From Thalassobacillus_A hwangdonensis (GTDB lineage Bacteria > Bacillota > Bacilli > Bacillales > Halobacillaceae), in NCBI RefSeq assembly GCF_042675915.1, contig NZ_JBHTKL010000005.1, forward strand, positions 1,123,163 to 1,187,162: 64,000 nt of DNA, written 5' to 3'. The position numbers and the translations under genes were made by a program. This document shows, piece by piece, positions 41,916-50,384 of the stretch (position 1 is the stretch's first letter; the number at the start of each line of letters is the position of its first letter). The notes under the pieces are model-generated. The model worked only from the letters and a program-made list of their open reading frames with translations, was not told the origin of the DNA and searched no databases.

Positions 41916-43505
41916 CTAGCCTCGGTAAGATGGGCCGGCAGATGCGATTTCATCACTTGCTTTTGTGAATTTCTCGAAGTTCTCGTGGAACTTCATCGCA
42001 AGCTCTTTCGCTTTTTTATCATATGCTTCTGGATCGTTCCACGTTTTACGAGGAACAAGTACATCATCAGGTACCCCTGGAACGTGCATCGGAATTTCAA
42101 GCCCGAAGATTGGGTCCTGCGTTGTCTCAGCATTATTCAACTCGCCCTCAAGAGCTGAGTGGATCATGGCTCTCGTGTAGGAAAGCTTCATACGGCTGCC
42201 TTCGCCATAAGCGCCTCCAGTCCATCCTGTGTTAACAAGGAACACATTCGAATTGAACTGGTCAATCTTCTCCCCGAGCATTTCTGCATAGGTAGAAGGA
42301 GCAAGCGGCAGGAATGGAGATCCAAAGCATGCTGAGAATGTCGCTTCTGGTGAAGTGACTCCACGCTCTGTGCCTGCAAGCTTACTTGTATAGCCGCTAA
42401 GGAAGTGGTACATCGCCTGCTCTTTCGTCAATTTGCTGATTGGAGGCAGGACACCGAATGCATCAGCAGTCAAGAAGATGATCGTATTCGGGTGACCAGC
42501 TACACTAGGAATTACGATATTATCAATATTATCGATCGGATAAGCGGCACGTGTATTTTCAGTCAAAGACGTATCATCATAATCAGGCAGTCGCGTATCT
42601 TCATCGAGAACGACGTTTTCCAATACAGATCCGAAACGGATCGCATCAAAAATCTGTGGTTCTTTTTCCTGAGACAGGTTGATGGTTTTTGCATAGCATC
42701 CGCCTTCGATATTGAAGACACCGTTATTGGACCATGCATGTTCGTCATCTCCGATCAAACGACGGTATGGATCTGCGGAAAGGGTTGTCTTTCCAGTGCC
42801 GGATAGACCGAAGAACAAGGCGACATCTCCTTCATTTCCAACGTTTGAAGAACAGTGCATGGACAAGACGTTCTTCTGAGGAAGGATGTAGTTCATCACA
42901 GAGAAAATCGATTTTTTGATCTCGCCGGCATACTCCGTACCACCGATCAGGACGATTCGATGCTTTAAAGATACGATGATGAATGCTTCCGAACGGGTAC
43001 CATCCACTTCAGGATCTGCCTTGAAGTTCGGTGCTGAAACGACCGTGAACTCCGACTGGTGTTCATTCAGCTCTTCTTCAGTAGGACGGATGAACATCTG
43101 ACGGGCAAACAGGTTATGCCAGGCAAACTCGTTCACGACCTTGATCGGAAGTCGGTAGTTGGCATCCGCTCCTGCGAAACCATTGAATACGAAAACTTCC
43201 TCTTTTTCTTTTAAGTAGTCGACCACTTTATGGTAAAGTTTTAAGAAGACATCTTCATCTATGGATCGGTTGACGGTTCCCCAGTCTACTTTATCTTTGG
43301 ATACTTCATCTTCGACGATGAATTTATCCTGAGGAGAACGTCCAGTGTATGTCCCGGTAGTTGCGCGCACAGCACCTGTGGCTGTGAGAACGCCTTCATT
43401 TCTTTCTAAAACGCTTTCAATTAATTGAGGAACGGATAAGTTCGTTTTTATATTTTTCTGTAGTAATAGCTCGGATAATTGAGACAATTGATTGATCGTA
43501 CTCAT
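41916..43505 (-). CDS. pckA: Phosphoenolpyruvate carboxykinase (ATP)
   Basis: The 529-residue gluconeogenic enzyme makes PEP from oxaloacetate and ATP. Motifs: RSPQDKFIV near the N-terminus, kinase-1a P-loop GLSGTGKTTLSAD (about 240), DDEHAW metal site and ENTRAAYPID. Start ATG 43505 follows AAGGCGGG; the upstream in-frame extension to 43526 is unlikely. The promoter region carries a CcpN-like site and a large dyad. Confidence 0.96.
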   Translation of the reverse strand: MSTINQLSQLSELLLQKNIKTNLSVPQLIESVLERNEGVLTATGAVRATTGTYTGRSPQDKFIVEDEVSKDKVDWGTVNRSIDEDVFLKLYHKVVDYLKEKEEVFVFNGFAGADANYRLPIKVVNEFAWHNLFARQMFIRPTEEELNEHQSEFTVVSAPNFKADPEVDGTRSEAFIIVSLKHRIVLIGGTEYAGEIKKSIFSVMNYILPQKNVLSMHCSSNVGNEGDVALFFGLSGTGKTTLSADPYRRLIGDDEHAWSNNGVFNIEGGCYAKTINLSQEKEPQIFDAIRFGSVLENVVLDEDTRLPDYDDTSLTENTRAAYPIDNIDNIVIPSVAGHPNTIIFLTADAFGVLPPISKLTKEQAMYHFLSGYTSKLAGTERGVTSPEATFSACFGSPFLPLAPSTYAEMLGEKIDQFNSNVFLVNTGWTGGAYGEGSRMKLSYTRAMIHSALEGELNNAETTQDPIFGLEIPMHVPGVPDDVLVPRKTWNDPEAYDKKAKELAMKFHENFEKFTKASDEIASAGPSYRG

Positions 43506-43559
43506 TGCGATAACCCGCCTTTGCATTCATATTTTAAACTTGCGAATTCATGTACTGTT

Positions 43560-43618
43560 AAAATCTGATTATTAGTATAACACATTCAACTCAATAATCC
43601 ATACTAATATCAGATTTT
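43560..43618 (-). promoter_or_regulatory. pckA promoter with CcpN-like site in a long dyad
   Basis: Read on the minus strand, TGTGTTATACT (43584-43574) fits the CcpN consensus TRTGHYATAYW at every position and includes the -10 TATACT. It lies in an inverted repeat whose arms, AAAATCTGAT-ATTAGTAT at 43601-43618 (minus strand) and ATACTAAT-ATCAGATTTT at 43560-43578, are 18 bp and pair fully apart from one extra base, with 22 bp between. B. subtilis pckA is repressed by CcpN during glycolysis. Confidence 0.65.
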
Positions 43619-43678
43619 GAAATATTTTTTTTACAACTACCCGTTTCTATTATAATGAAACAAAGCAGAGGTGAAAAC

Positions 43679-44065
43679 ATGCAGAAATCACATGTACTTT
43701 ATGATGGTCATTGTTATTTATGCCAGCAGTCGAAGCGGATCTTTCAGAAGCTGGATTGGATCGGGAAATTCGACTGGGTCTCCCTTCAGCATTATGAAAG
43801 ACAATTTCCAATAAGTGAAGAAAAAAGCGCTGCAATCAAGCGGGAACTGCATGTGATCTTACCTTCTGGAAAAGAGTTGTCAGGTTATGGTGCGGTAGCT
43901 TATATGCTGACCAGATGCCCACTAACATTTCCGCTGGGTCTGATCGCTTCCATCCCTGGTGCAGGCTTGATCGGTAAACCGCTCTATCGCTTTATTGCGA
44001 AGAACCGTTATCGGATGTTCAAAGACAAATGCGAAAATGGTGCATGCAATATTCACGACAGATGA
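43679..44065 (+). CDS. yuxK: DCC-family thiol-disulfide oxidoreductase-like protein
   Basis: The 128-residue protein has the family-defining DGHCYLCQQS (DxxCxxC, residues 9-18) in a thioredoxin-like fold and a C-terminal FKDKCENGACNIH with two more Cys. It corresponds to YuxK. Partners are unknown. ATG 43679 after AGAGGTGA is preferred over ATG 43655. Confidence 0.85.
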   Translation: MQKSHVLYDGHCYLCQQSKRIFQKLDWIGKFDWVSLQHYERQFPISEEKSAAIKRELHVILPSGKELSGYGAVAYMLTRCPLTFPLGLIASIPGAGLIGKPLYRFIAKNRYRMFKDKCENGACNIHDR

Positions 44066-44072
44066 GGTTTCG

Positions 44073-44101
44073 TTGACATCAGACGACAATTTGGGTACGA
44101 T
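44073..44101 (+). promoter_or_regulatory. Promoter of the SAM riboswitch-metK unit
   Basis: TTGACA (44073), 17 bp, TACGAT (44096). Confidence 0.7.
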
Positions 44102-44117
44102 AAACAGCGAACGGATA

Positions 44118-44232
44118 CTCTCTTATCCAGAGTTGGTGGAGGGACAACAGGCCCGAAGAAACCCAGCAACCATCACGTGAGGTGAAACGGTGCTAACCCT
44201 GTAGCAAGGATAACTCCTTGAACGATAAGAGC
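44118..44232 (+). ncRNA. SAM riboswitch (S-box)
   Basis: P1 arms CTCTTATC and GATAAGAG enclose AGAGTTGGTGGAGGGA, GGCCCGAAGAAACCCAGCAA, GGTGCTAACCC and GCAAGGATAACTCCTTGAACG (in part), the full S-box pattern. It precedes a terminator and metK, so SAM would shut off its own synthetase. Confidence 0.96.
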
Positions 44233-44247
44233 GAAAGGAAACGGACC

Positions 44248-44279
44248 CCTTTCCTCAATGAAGGAAAGGATTTTTCTTT
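44248..44279 (+). terminator. S-box expression-platform terminator
   Basis: CCTTTCCT pairs with AGGAAAGG, then TTTTTCTTTTT. GAAAGGAA just upstream (44233) can pair with the left arm as antiterminator. The 210 bp from here to metK hold nothing else I can support. Confidence 0.85.
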
Positions 44280-44489
44280 TTATTAAAGGAAATGACTGAA
44301 TGTGTGCCCTTGTGCACCTGATATCCTATAAAACTCTACTGCTTATGTATATGTCAAATGCCCTGTAGCGTGTTTGCGTTGGCGACATATACTCAAAAAC
44401 AGCAGGAGAAGGTTAGTTTTTCGTGAAGCTTACTTGGAGAAGAGTTCCGTCTATTATATTTGTCAACTCATAAAGGAGGAGTTTGTTAA

Positions 44490-45686
44490 ATGTCTGCAAA
44501 TCGCCGACTATTTACATCAGAATCAGTTACGGAGGGTCATCCGGATAAGATCTGTGACCAGATCTCTGATGCTATTTTAGACGAAATCTTGAAAAATGAC
44601 CCGAATGCACGGGTAGCTTGTGAAACGACGGTTACCACTGGTCTTGTGCTTGTAGCGGGAGAAATAAGCACGAATACGTATGTTGATATTCCGAGCATTG
44701 TCCGTCAGACAATCCGCGATATCGGATACACTCGTGCGAAATACGGCTTCGACGCAGATACATGTGCCGTATTGACTGCAATTGATGAACAATCGCCGGA
44801 TATCGCCGGTGGAGTGGATAAAGCACTCGAAGCACGTGAAGGTACGATGACCGATGATGAAATCGAAGCTATCGGCGCCGGGGACCAGGGTTTGATGTTC
44901 GGATTCGCCAACAATGAAACTGATGAATTGATGCCGTTGCCGGTATCCCTTGCACATAAGCTATCCAAGCGTCTATCTGATGTGCGTAAAGACGGAACTT
45001 TGGAATACTTACGTCCGGATGGAAAAACACAGGTAACGATCGAGTACGATGAAAATGATCAGCCATTGCGTGTGGATACGATTGTCATTTCTACGCAGCA
45101 TGCAGAAGAAATCACACTCGACCAGATTAAAAAAGATTTGAAATCCCATGTCATTGATGCAGTCGTTCCTGAAACGTTAATTGATGACAAAACGAAGTAC
45201 TTCCTGAATCCTACCGGCCGCTTTGTCATTGGTGGACCACAAGGTGATGCAGGTTTGACAGGACGAAAGATCATCGTTGATACGTATGGCGGAATTGCTC
45301 GTCATGGTGGAGGTGCATTCAGCGGGAAGGATGCGACGAAGGTCGATCGCTCCGCAGCTTATGCAGCTCGTTATGTAGCGAAAAACATCGTAGCAGCAGG
45401 TCTTGCGGACAGCTGTGAAGTGCAGCTTGCCTACGCAATCGGAGTAGCACAGCCTGTTTCCATTGCTGTTAACACGTTTGGTACCGGCAAAGTAAGCGAA
45501 GAGAAGCTTGTTGCTGAGATCCGCGAACTTTTCGACCTGCGCCCAGCAGGCATCATCAAAATGCTTGATCTTCGTCGTCCGATTTACCGTGACACAGCCG
45601 CTTACGGTCACTTCGGTCGTACAGACATCGAATTCCCATGGGAAAAGACCGATAAAGCAGAACACCTGAAAAAATTACTAGGCTAA
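44490..45686 (+). CDS. metK: S-adenosylmethionine synthetase
   Basis: The 398-residue enzyme makes SAM from methionine and ATP. Signatures: TSESVTEGHPDKICDQISD (ATP/Met site), GAGDQGLMFGFA and GGGAFSGKDATKVDRSAAY. Start ATG 44490 follows AAAGGAGGAG. Controlled by the S-box upstream. Confidence 0.97.
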   Translation: MSANRRLFTSESVTEGHPDKICDQISDAILDEILKNDPNARVACETTVTTGLVLVAGEISTNTYVDIPSIVRQTIRDIGYTRAKYGFDADTCAVLTAIDEQSPDIAGGVDKALEAREGTMTDDEIEAIGAGDQGLMFGFANNETDELMPLPVSLAHKLSKRLSDVRKDGTLEYLRPDGKTQVTIEYDENDQPLRVDTIVISTQHAEEITLDQIKKDLKSHVIDAVVPETLIDDKTKYFLNPTGRFVIGGPQGDAGLTGRKIIVDTYGGIARHGGGAFSGKDATKVDRSAAYAARYVAKNIVAAGLADSCEVQLAYAIGVAQPVSIAVNTFGTGKVSEEKLVAEIRELFDLRPAGIIKMLDLRRPIYRDTAAYGHFGRTDIEFPWEKTDKAEHLKKLLG

Positions 45687-45697
45687 ACCAAAAGCAT

Positions 45698-45738
45698 GAC
45701 CCGACAATTCATTCGAATTTGATCGGGTCTTTCTTTTT
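45698..45738 (+). terminator. Terminator of metK
   Basis: GACCCGA pairs with TCGGGTC with an additional inner helix (AATTC/GAATT), then TTTCTTTTT. Confidence 0.8.
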
Positions 45739-45812
45739 ATTTATAGAGGTCAAATATAAATACATATAGGAAGGGTCTCATTAGGGAACAAGGACTTCAG
45801 TGAACAATTGGT

Positions 45813-45936
45813 GGGATGGAAGGGGAACGAGGAGACTCCCCCGGGAATGGATTGGCTGGCAAGACCCCACAGAGCGACAGCTCGAGGAGGCTTGCCGTCA
45901 TCCCCGCAGGAAAGCGAATCGTTCCCCTTCCATCCC
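45813..45936. repeat. Palindromic intergenic element, copy D
   Basis: Arms GGGATGGAAGGGGAACGA and TCGTTCCCCTTCCATCCC are perfect 18 bp complements. The interior has AGACTCCCCCGGGAA, AGACCCCACAGAGCGA, GAGGAGGCTTGCCG and GGAAAGCGAATCG. It is nearly identical to copy C inside but not in the arms. The rest of 45739-46194 shows no gene. Confidence 0.9.
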
Positions 45937-46194
45937 GGCTCTGTATTAACACCTGAGGTTATTGCTGGACAAAGTACGAGGAAGTGCCGGGGAAAGTGAG
46001 TAATTATCTGAACCTCCATACTCTGATAACCAAATCCAACTGGATTTATTCTTGAGATTTTCGTTTTGGACATGCGTTTTATGGGAAAGCTGAAACTGGA
46101 TAGTTACGGATGTTCTTCCTATATTTTTATGTGCGTTTTTGTGATATACTGCTAAAGTTAAAATGATTCACTGAAGAAAGAGGGGCCTTTAACT

Positions 46195-48102
46195 ATGTGT
46201 GGTTTTATCGGTTTGATACGTAACAAGCCAGGTCTTCCAAGTGAAGAGGAAAAAAGCTTATTCAAACAACAGAATGATTTGATTACCCATCGCGGACCTG
46301 ACGATGAGGGATTTTTCCATAACGATTACATTTCTTTCGGATTCCGCCGCTTAAGTATCATTGATATCGAGAGTGGTCATCAGCCATTAAGCTATGATGA
46401 TGAACGTTACTGGATGATTTTCAATGGAGAAATATACAACTATGTAGAGCTGCGTGAGCAACTGATCGATTCAGGAGCTACCTTTGCGACTGAATCTGAT
46501 ACGGAAGTCATCGCGGCACTATTCCATAAGAAGCGCGAACATGCATTCAAGGAATTGCGCGGAATGTTTGCGATTCTGATCTGGGATAAACAAGAAGAAA
46601 CACTGTATGGCGCGAGAGACCAATTCGGAATCAAGCCTTTGTTCTATTCTGAGGCAGAAGCAGGTACATACTTTGCGTCTGAAAAGAAGAGTCTTACAAT
46701 GACAGATGAAGAGAGCGAAGAGGTAGACACGGATGCGCTGCACCATTACCTCAGCTTCCAATACGTACCTGAACCTTATACAATGACAAAAAACATCAAC
46801 AAAGTGGAGCCGGGGCATTACTTCGTCAAAAAGCCTGGAGAAGCGGTTCGTTTCGAACGATACTGGCATGCTACGTTCCAGCCGAAACTGATGGAAAAGA
46901 ATGACTGGATTACGAAAATCCAGGATGTCATGTACGATTCGGTAAGCAAGCATATGCGTAGTGATGTACCTGTAGGTTCATTTCTTTCCGGTGGCATCGA
47001 TTCCTCCATCATTGTAGCGATGGCTAGGGAATTCAATCCGAATATCAAGACATTCTCCGTAGGTTTTGAGCGGGAAGGCTTTTCAGAAGTGGATGTGGCT
47101 AAAGAAACTGCCGCAAAGTTGAATGTCGAGAACCATTCCTATATGATTACGCCTGAAGAATACGTTCAGAAGCTGCCTAAAATCATGTATCATATGGATG
47201 ATCCATTGGCAGATCCAGCATGTGTGCCGCTTTATTTTGTTGCGCGTGAAGCGCGTAAACACGTTACAGTTGTTTTATCAGGAGAAGGATCGGACGAATT
47301 GTTCGGCGGTTACAACATTTATCGTGAACCGGAATCGTTGAAGATGTTCCAGTCCATTCCTGAACCAGCAAAGCAGCTGCTGGCGAAAGTGGCAGAAGTT
47401 CTGCCTGAAGGAGTGAAAGGGAAGAGCTTTCTTGAACGTGGTACGACACCGCTTGAAGAACGGTACATCGGAAACGCGAAAATGTTCGAAGAAGCTGAAA
47501 AACGCAAGCTGATCAAGGATTATCGTGAATTATCCTATCAGCAGGTTACGAAACCATTGTATAAACGTGCGGAGCATTACGATCTCGTCAATCAAATGCA
47601 GTATGTCGACATCCACACTTGGCTGCGTGGAGATATCCTGTTGAAAGCAGACAAAATGACGATGGCAAACGCTCTTGAACTTCGTGTACCTTTCCTTGAT
47701 AAAGAGGTATTCCAGGTGGCGCGTGAAATCCCTGTCGATATGAAAATTGCTGACGGAACAACGAAAAGCATCCTCCGTCAGGCATCGAGAGGCATCGTAC
47801 CTGATCACGTGCTTGATCGTAAGAAACTCGGCTTCCCAGTACCAATCCGTCACTGGCTGAAGAATGAACTGAACAGTTGGGCGAAAACGCTCATCCATGA
47901 AAGTGAAACAGGTCATCTGATCCATAAAGACTACGTGCTGAACCTTCTGGAGGCGCATTGCCAAGGTAAGGGTGATTACAGCAGGAAGATATGGACTGTG
48001 CTTATGTTCATGCTATGGCACCAGATTTTTGTTGAGCGTCGCTACTCAATTGAAGAATTGATCAATGAAGATAAAACAGAAAGCAAGCTCACGTATTCTT
48101 GA
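46195..48102 (+). CDS. asnB: Asparagine synthetase, glutamine-hydrolysing
   Basis: The 635-residue enzyme has an N-terminal Ntn glutaminase domain (nucleophile Cys2 in MCGFIGL, THRGPDDEG, FNGEIYNY) and a C-terminal synthetase domain with PP-loop SGGIDSSIIVAM (about 263) and GEGSDELFGGY. It converts aspartate and glutamine to asparagine. Its last 14 bp overlap convergent yvpB. In B. subtilis asnB also follows metK. Confidence 0.96.
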   Translation: MCGFIGLIRNKPGLPSEEEKSLFKQQNDLITHRGPDDEGFFHNDYISFGFRRLSIIDIESGHQPLSYDDERYWMIFNGEIYNYVELREQLIDSGATFATESDTEVIAALFHKKREHAFKELRGMFAILIWDKQEETLYGARDQFGIKPLFYSEAEAGTYFASEKKSLTMTDEESEEVDTDALHHYLSFQYVPEPYTMTKNINKVEPGHYFVKKPGEAVRFERYWHATFQPKLMEKNDWITKIQDVMYDSVSKHMRSDVPVGSFLSGGIDSSIIVAMAREFNPNIKTFSVGFEREGFSEVDVAKETAAKLNVENHSYMITPEEYVQKLPKIMYHMDDPLADPACVPLYFVAREARKHVTVVLSGEGSDELFGGYNIYREPESLKMFQSIPEPAKQLLAKVAEVLPEGVKGKSFLERGTTPLEERYIGNAKMFEEAEKRKLIKDYRELSYQQVTKPLYKRAEHYDLVNQMQYVDIHTWLRGDILLKADKMTMANALELRVPFLDKEVFQVAREIPVDMKIADGTTKSILRQASRGIVPDHVLDRKKLGFPVPIRHWLKNELNSWAKTLIHESETGHLIHKDYVLNLLEAHCQGKGDYSRKIWTVLMFMLWHQIFVERRYSIEELINEDKTESKLTYS

Positions 48103-48120
48103 TCGTGATTGCTTGCTTTC
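48079..48120. terminator. Hairpin in the overlapping ends of asnB and the C39-like gene
   Basis: GAAAGCAAGC-TCACG pairs with CGTGA-TT-GCTTGCTTTC (two-base bulge). T-rich DNA follows only on the minus strand (CTGTTTTAT). It may end both convergent transcripts while being coding sequence in each. Confidence 0.5.
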
Positions 48121-48967
48121 CCATCTGCGCCCAGGCTTCTTTGAAGTCATCGATGGGCGCTTTTTTATTTTTACCTAAAATCGGATCATTGAAGTAAATA
48201 AACTTTTCGTCATATCCGGTAACTAATACCGAGTGTTCCTTATAGGTGATCTGGATCGATCCCTGAGGTGTTTCCCATGTTTGAAAATATTTCTCCGGCA
48301 ATTTCCTATAGGTCGTGTTGGTGATGATCCAGACAGGCAACCCATCGTTCAGGTAGTTGAGGATATAGTTGAAATCCTGGCCGGTGAAATCAACTACTCT
48401 TTCTCCTGCATACTGGCTCGCAAGTTGGAAAATCGGTTTATGGTACACACCAAGGCCCGGCTTGTCCAAAGTGTACATATCACCAACAAAGCCTTCGTTT
48501 GGATGACCATACGTAATTTTTCCTTCTGACTTTTGATAAGGAGCCGGGTTTTTTGTCACTTCAGCCGCAAGCTTCATTTTATCCGTTTGGATATCGTGAT
48601 AATTAAGCAGCATTGCGAGACTCGTCACTTCACATCCACGTGGAAGCTCAGGGTATTGATTGATCAATGGAGCTTCAAGTTTGATGGATTTCTTCAACTT
48701 ATACTGATTGATCAAAGGGTGATCCTTCGGCGCTTCTTTCATTTCTTTTATGCCTTCGAGTTGTTGATCTGTTTCTTTTGGAGATAATGCGGCCAATACA
48801 GTTGTGCTGTGCTGGTTCAATAACAATACCGCCAACACTAAACTGCAGACACCGAATAAGATGCTGTACCGTGTAGAAAGCTTTTTGTAGTGGTTCCTCT
48901 TCTGAAATCGATAGAGGAAGAGCGCCACTGCAAAAATAGTTGCGAATGCCCATAAGCCTATAAGCAT
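48089..48967 (-). CDS. yvpB: C39-like cysteine peptidase family membrane protein
   Basis: The 292-residue protein has two N-terminal membrane helices (about 3-20 and 35-60) and an extracytoplasmic C39-like domain: LPRGCEVTSLAMLLNYH (catalytic Cys), HSVLVTGYDEKFIYFNDP (catalytic His and Asp). It is like YvpB. Substrate unknown; adhesins, bacteriocins or wall peptides are handled by relatives. Start ATG 48967 follows AGGAGGTC. Confidence 0.83.
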   Translation of the reverse strand: MLIGLWAFATIFAVALFLYRFQKRNHYKKLSTRYSILFGVCSLVLAVLLLNQHSTTVLAALSPKETDQQLEGIKEMKEAPKDHPLINQYKLKKSIKLEAPLINQYPELPRGCEVTSLAMLLNYHDIQTDKMKLAAEVTKNPAPYQKSEGKITYGHPNEGFVGDMYTLDKPGLGVYHKPIFQLASQYAGERVVDFTGQDFNYILNYLNDGLPVWIITNTTYRKLPEKYFQTWETPQGSIQITYKEHSVLVTGYDEKFIYFNDPILGKNKKAPIDDFKEAWAQMGKQAITIKNT

Positions 48968-48994
48968 GTGAGACCTCCTAAAATACCTTCTACA

Positions 48995-49516
48995 TCATTT
49001 ATCGGACGATAATAACTTTTTATAATACTGTCCTTTTTCGACATACTCTTTTCGGATCCGATCCATTTCTTTATAGTCATCGTCCGTCAATTCCCTGACG
49101 ACTTTGGCAGGACGACCGAAGGCGAGCGTCCGTGGTGGAATTTTCTTTCCCGGTGGGACAAGGCTGCCTGCACCGACAAAAGCGTCTTCACCGATTTCTG
49201 CTCCATCAAGGATGATGGAAGCCATGCCGATCAGTGCATTTTTCCGAATGACGGAAGAGTGCAGGGTCACTTGATGACCGACGGTAACCCCATCTTCAAT
49301 CACCAGTGTTTTCCCTGGGCTTTGGTGTAGCAGGCTCAAGTCCTGAATGTTCACATCATCACCGATTTCTGTTGGTGCGACGTCCCCTCTGATCACAGTC
49401 TTGAACCAGACACTCGAGTTTTTACCGATGGTCACATCCCCAGTCACCACTGCGTCTTCTGCAATGAAAGCAGATGAATCGATCTTTGGATATTTATCAT
49501 AATATTCGCAAATCAT
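48995..49516 (-). CDS. ytoA: Gamma-carbonic-anhydrase/hexapeptide-repeat protein (YtoA)
   Basis: The 173-residue left-handed beta-helix protein has hexapeptide repeats such as AVVTGDVTIGKNSSVWF, VIRGDVAPTEIGDDVNIQD and VTVGHQVTLHSSVIRKNALIGM, with His residues at metal positions of CamH-type gamma carbonic anhydrases. Catalysis is unproven in the YtoA group. Start ATG 49516; the longer open frame to 49894 overlaps ytpA and is rejected. Confidence 0.87.
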   Translation of the reverse strand: MICEYYDKYPKIDSSAFIAEDAVVTGDVTIGKNSSVWFKTVIRGDVAPTEIGDDVNIQDLSLLHQSPGKTLVIEDGVTVGHQVTLHSSVIRKNALIGMASIILDGAEIGEDAFVGAGSLVPPGKKIPPRTLAFGRPAKVVRELTDDDYKEMDRIRKEYVEKGQYYKKLLSSDK

Positions 49517-49585
49517 TAGTCTCCCCCTTATACTATCATTATGAACAGTATAGCAAATCTGATGGCTGGTAAAGGGGAGAAACAG

Positions 49586-50371
49586 ATGAAAAAAATGGAG
49601 GCGGAATCGCCAGGAGTCGGTGTCATCGTCATTGTACACGGGGCATTTGAGCATGCGGGCAGGTATGATGAAACAGCACGTTTTTTTCAAGAGCATGGGT
49701 ACCATGTAATCTATGGAGATTTGCCAGCACATGGAGATTGTTCCGGTAAAAGAGGCCATATCCAGAAATTTGATGAGTATATTGAAAGTGTAGGTGGATG
49801 GCTGGACGAAGCGTTCGCATACGAACTTCCGGTATTTCTGCTGGGACACAGTATGGGCGGGTTGATTACTGTAAGAGTAATGGAAGAACTGCAACCTGAT
49901 GTAACAGGTGTTATTTTATCTTCCCCGGCACTCGGTATATTTGGGAAACCTTCGATCGCACTGCGCCCTTTCGTAGCGATAGGCGATCGTTTTTCACCTG
50001 AAATCAGAGTGAAAGCTCCATTAAAGATGGATGCAGTCACAAGGAACAAAGCGATCATTGATCGAGATGAAAATGACCCGAAGATGCTGAAGCGGATATC
50101 GATCAGGTGGTACACCGAGTTTGAACGTGCAATTGAAGCTAGTTTCGAAAACATTTCGCGATTCCCGGATGTTCCGACATTAGTCATGCAGGCGGGAGAC
50201 GATAAGATGGTCAAAGTAAGCAGTACGGAAAAATGGTACGAACAATTGAGGGTGAATGAAAAAAGTTATAAAAAATGGGAAAGCTTATACCATGAGATTT
50301 TCAATGAACCAGAACGTCAGGAAGTACTCGAGCATACGCTCGACTTTTTGAAGCATCATACGAACAAGTAA
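49586..50371 (+). CDS. ytpA: Lysophospholipase-like alpha/beta hydrolase (YtpA)
   Basis: The 261-residue monoacylglycerol-lipase-type hydrolase has HGAFEHAGRYDETA (oxyanion HG), nucleophile GHSMGGL, Asp in MQAGDDKMV and His in LYHEIFNEPER. B. subtilis YtpA is required for bacilysocin, a lysophosphatidylglycerol antibiotic. Start ATG 49586 follows AGGGGAG. ytpB follows 13 bp later, the same pairing as in B. subtilis. Confidence 0.88.
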   Translation: MKKMEAESPGVGVIVIVHGAFEHAGRYDETARFFQEHGYHVIYGDLPAHGDCSGKRGHIQKFDEYIESVGGWLDEAFAYELPVFLLGHSMGGLITVRVMEELQPDVTGVILSSPALGIFGKPSIALRPFVAIGDRFSPEIRVKAPLKMDAVTRNKAIIDRDENDPKMLKRISIRWYTEFERAIEASFENISRFPDVPTLVMQAGDDKMVKVSSTEKWYEQLRVNEKSYKKWESLYHEIFNEPERQEVLEHTLDFLKHHTNK

Positions 50372-50384
50372 GGAGGGAAAATCG

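Noticed and set aside
49517..49894. N-terminal extension of ytoA
   Set aside because: It overlaps ytpA on the other strand, lacks the hexapeptide pattern, and ATG 49516 has a good GGGGGAG site.
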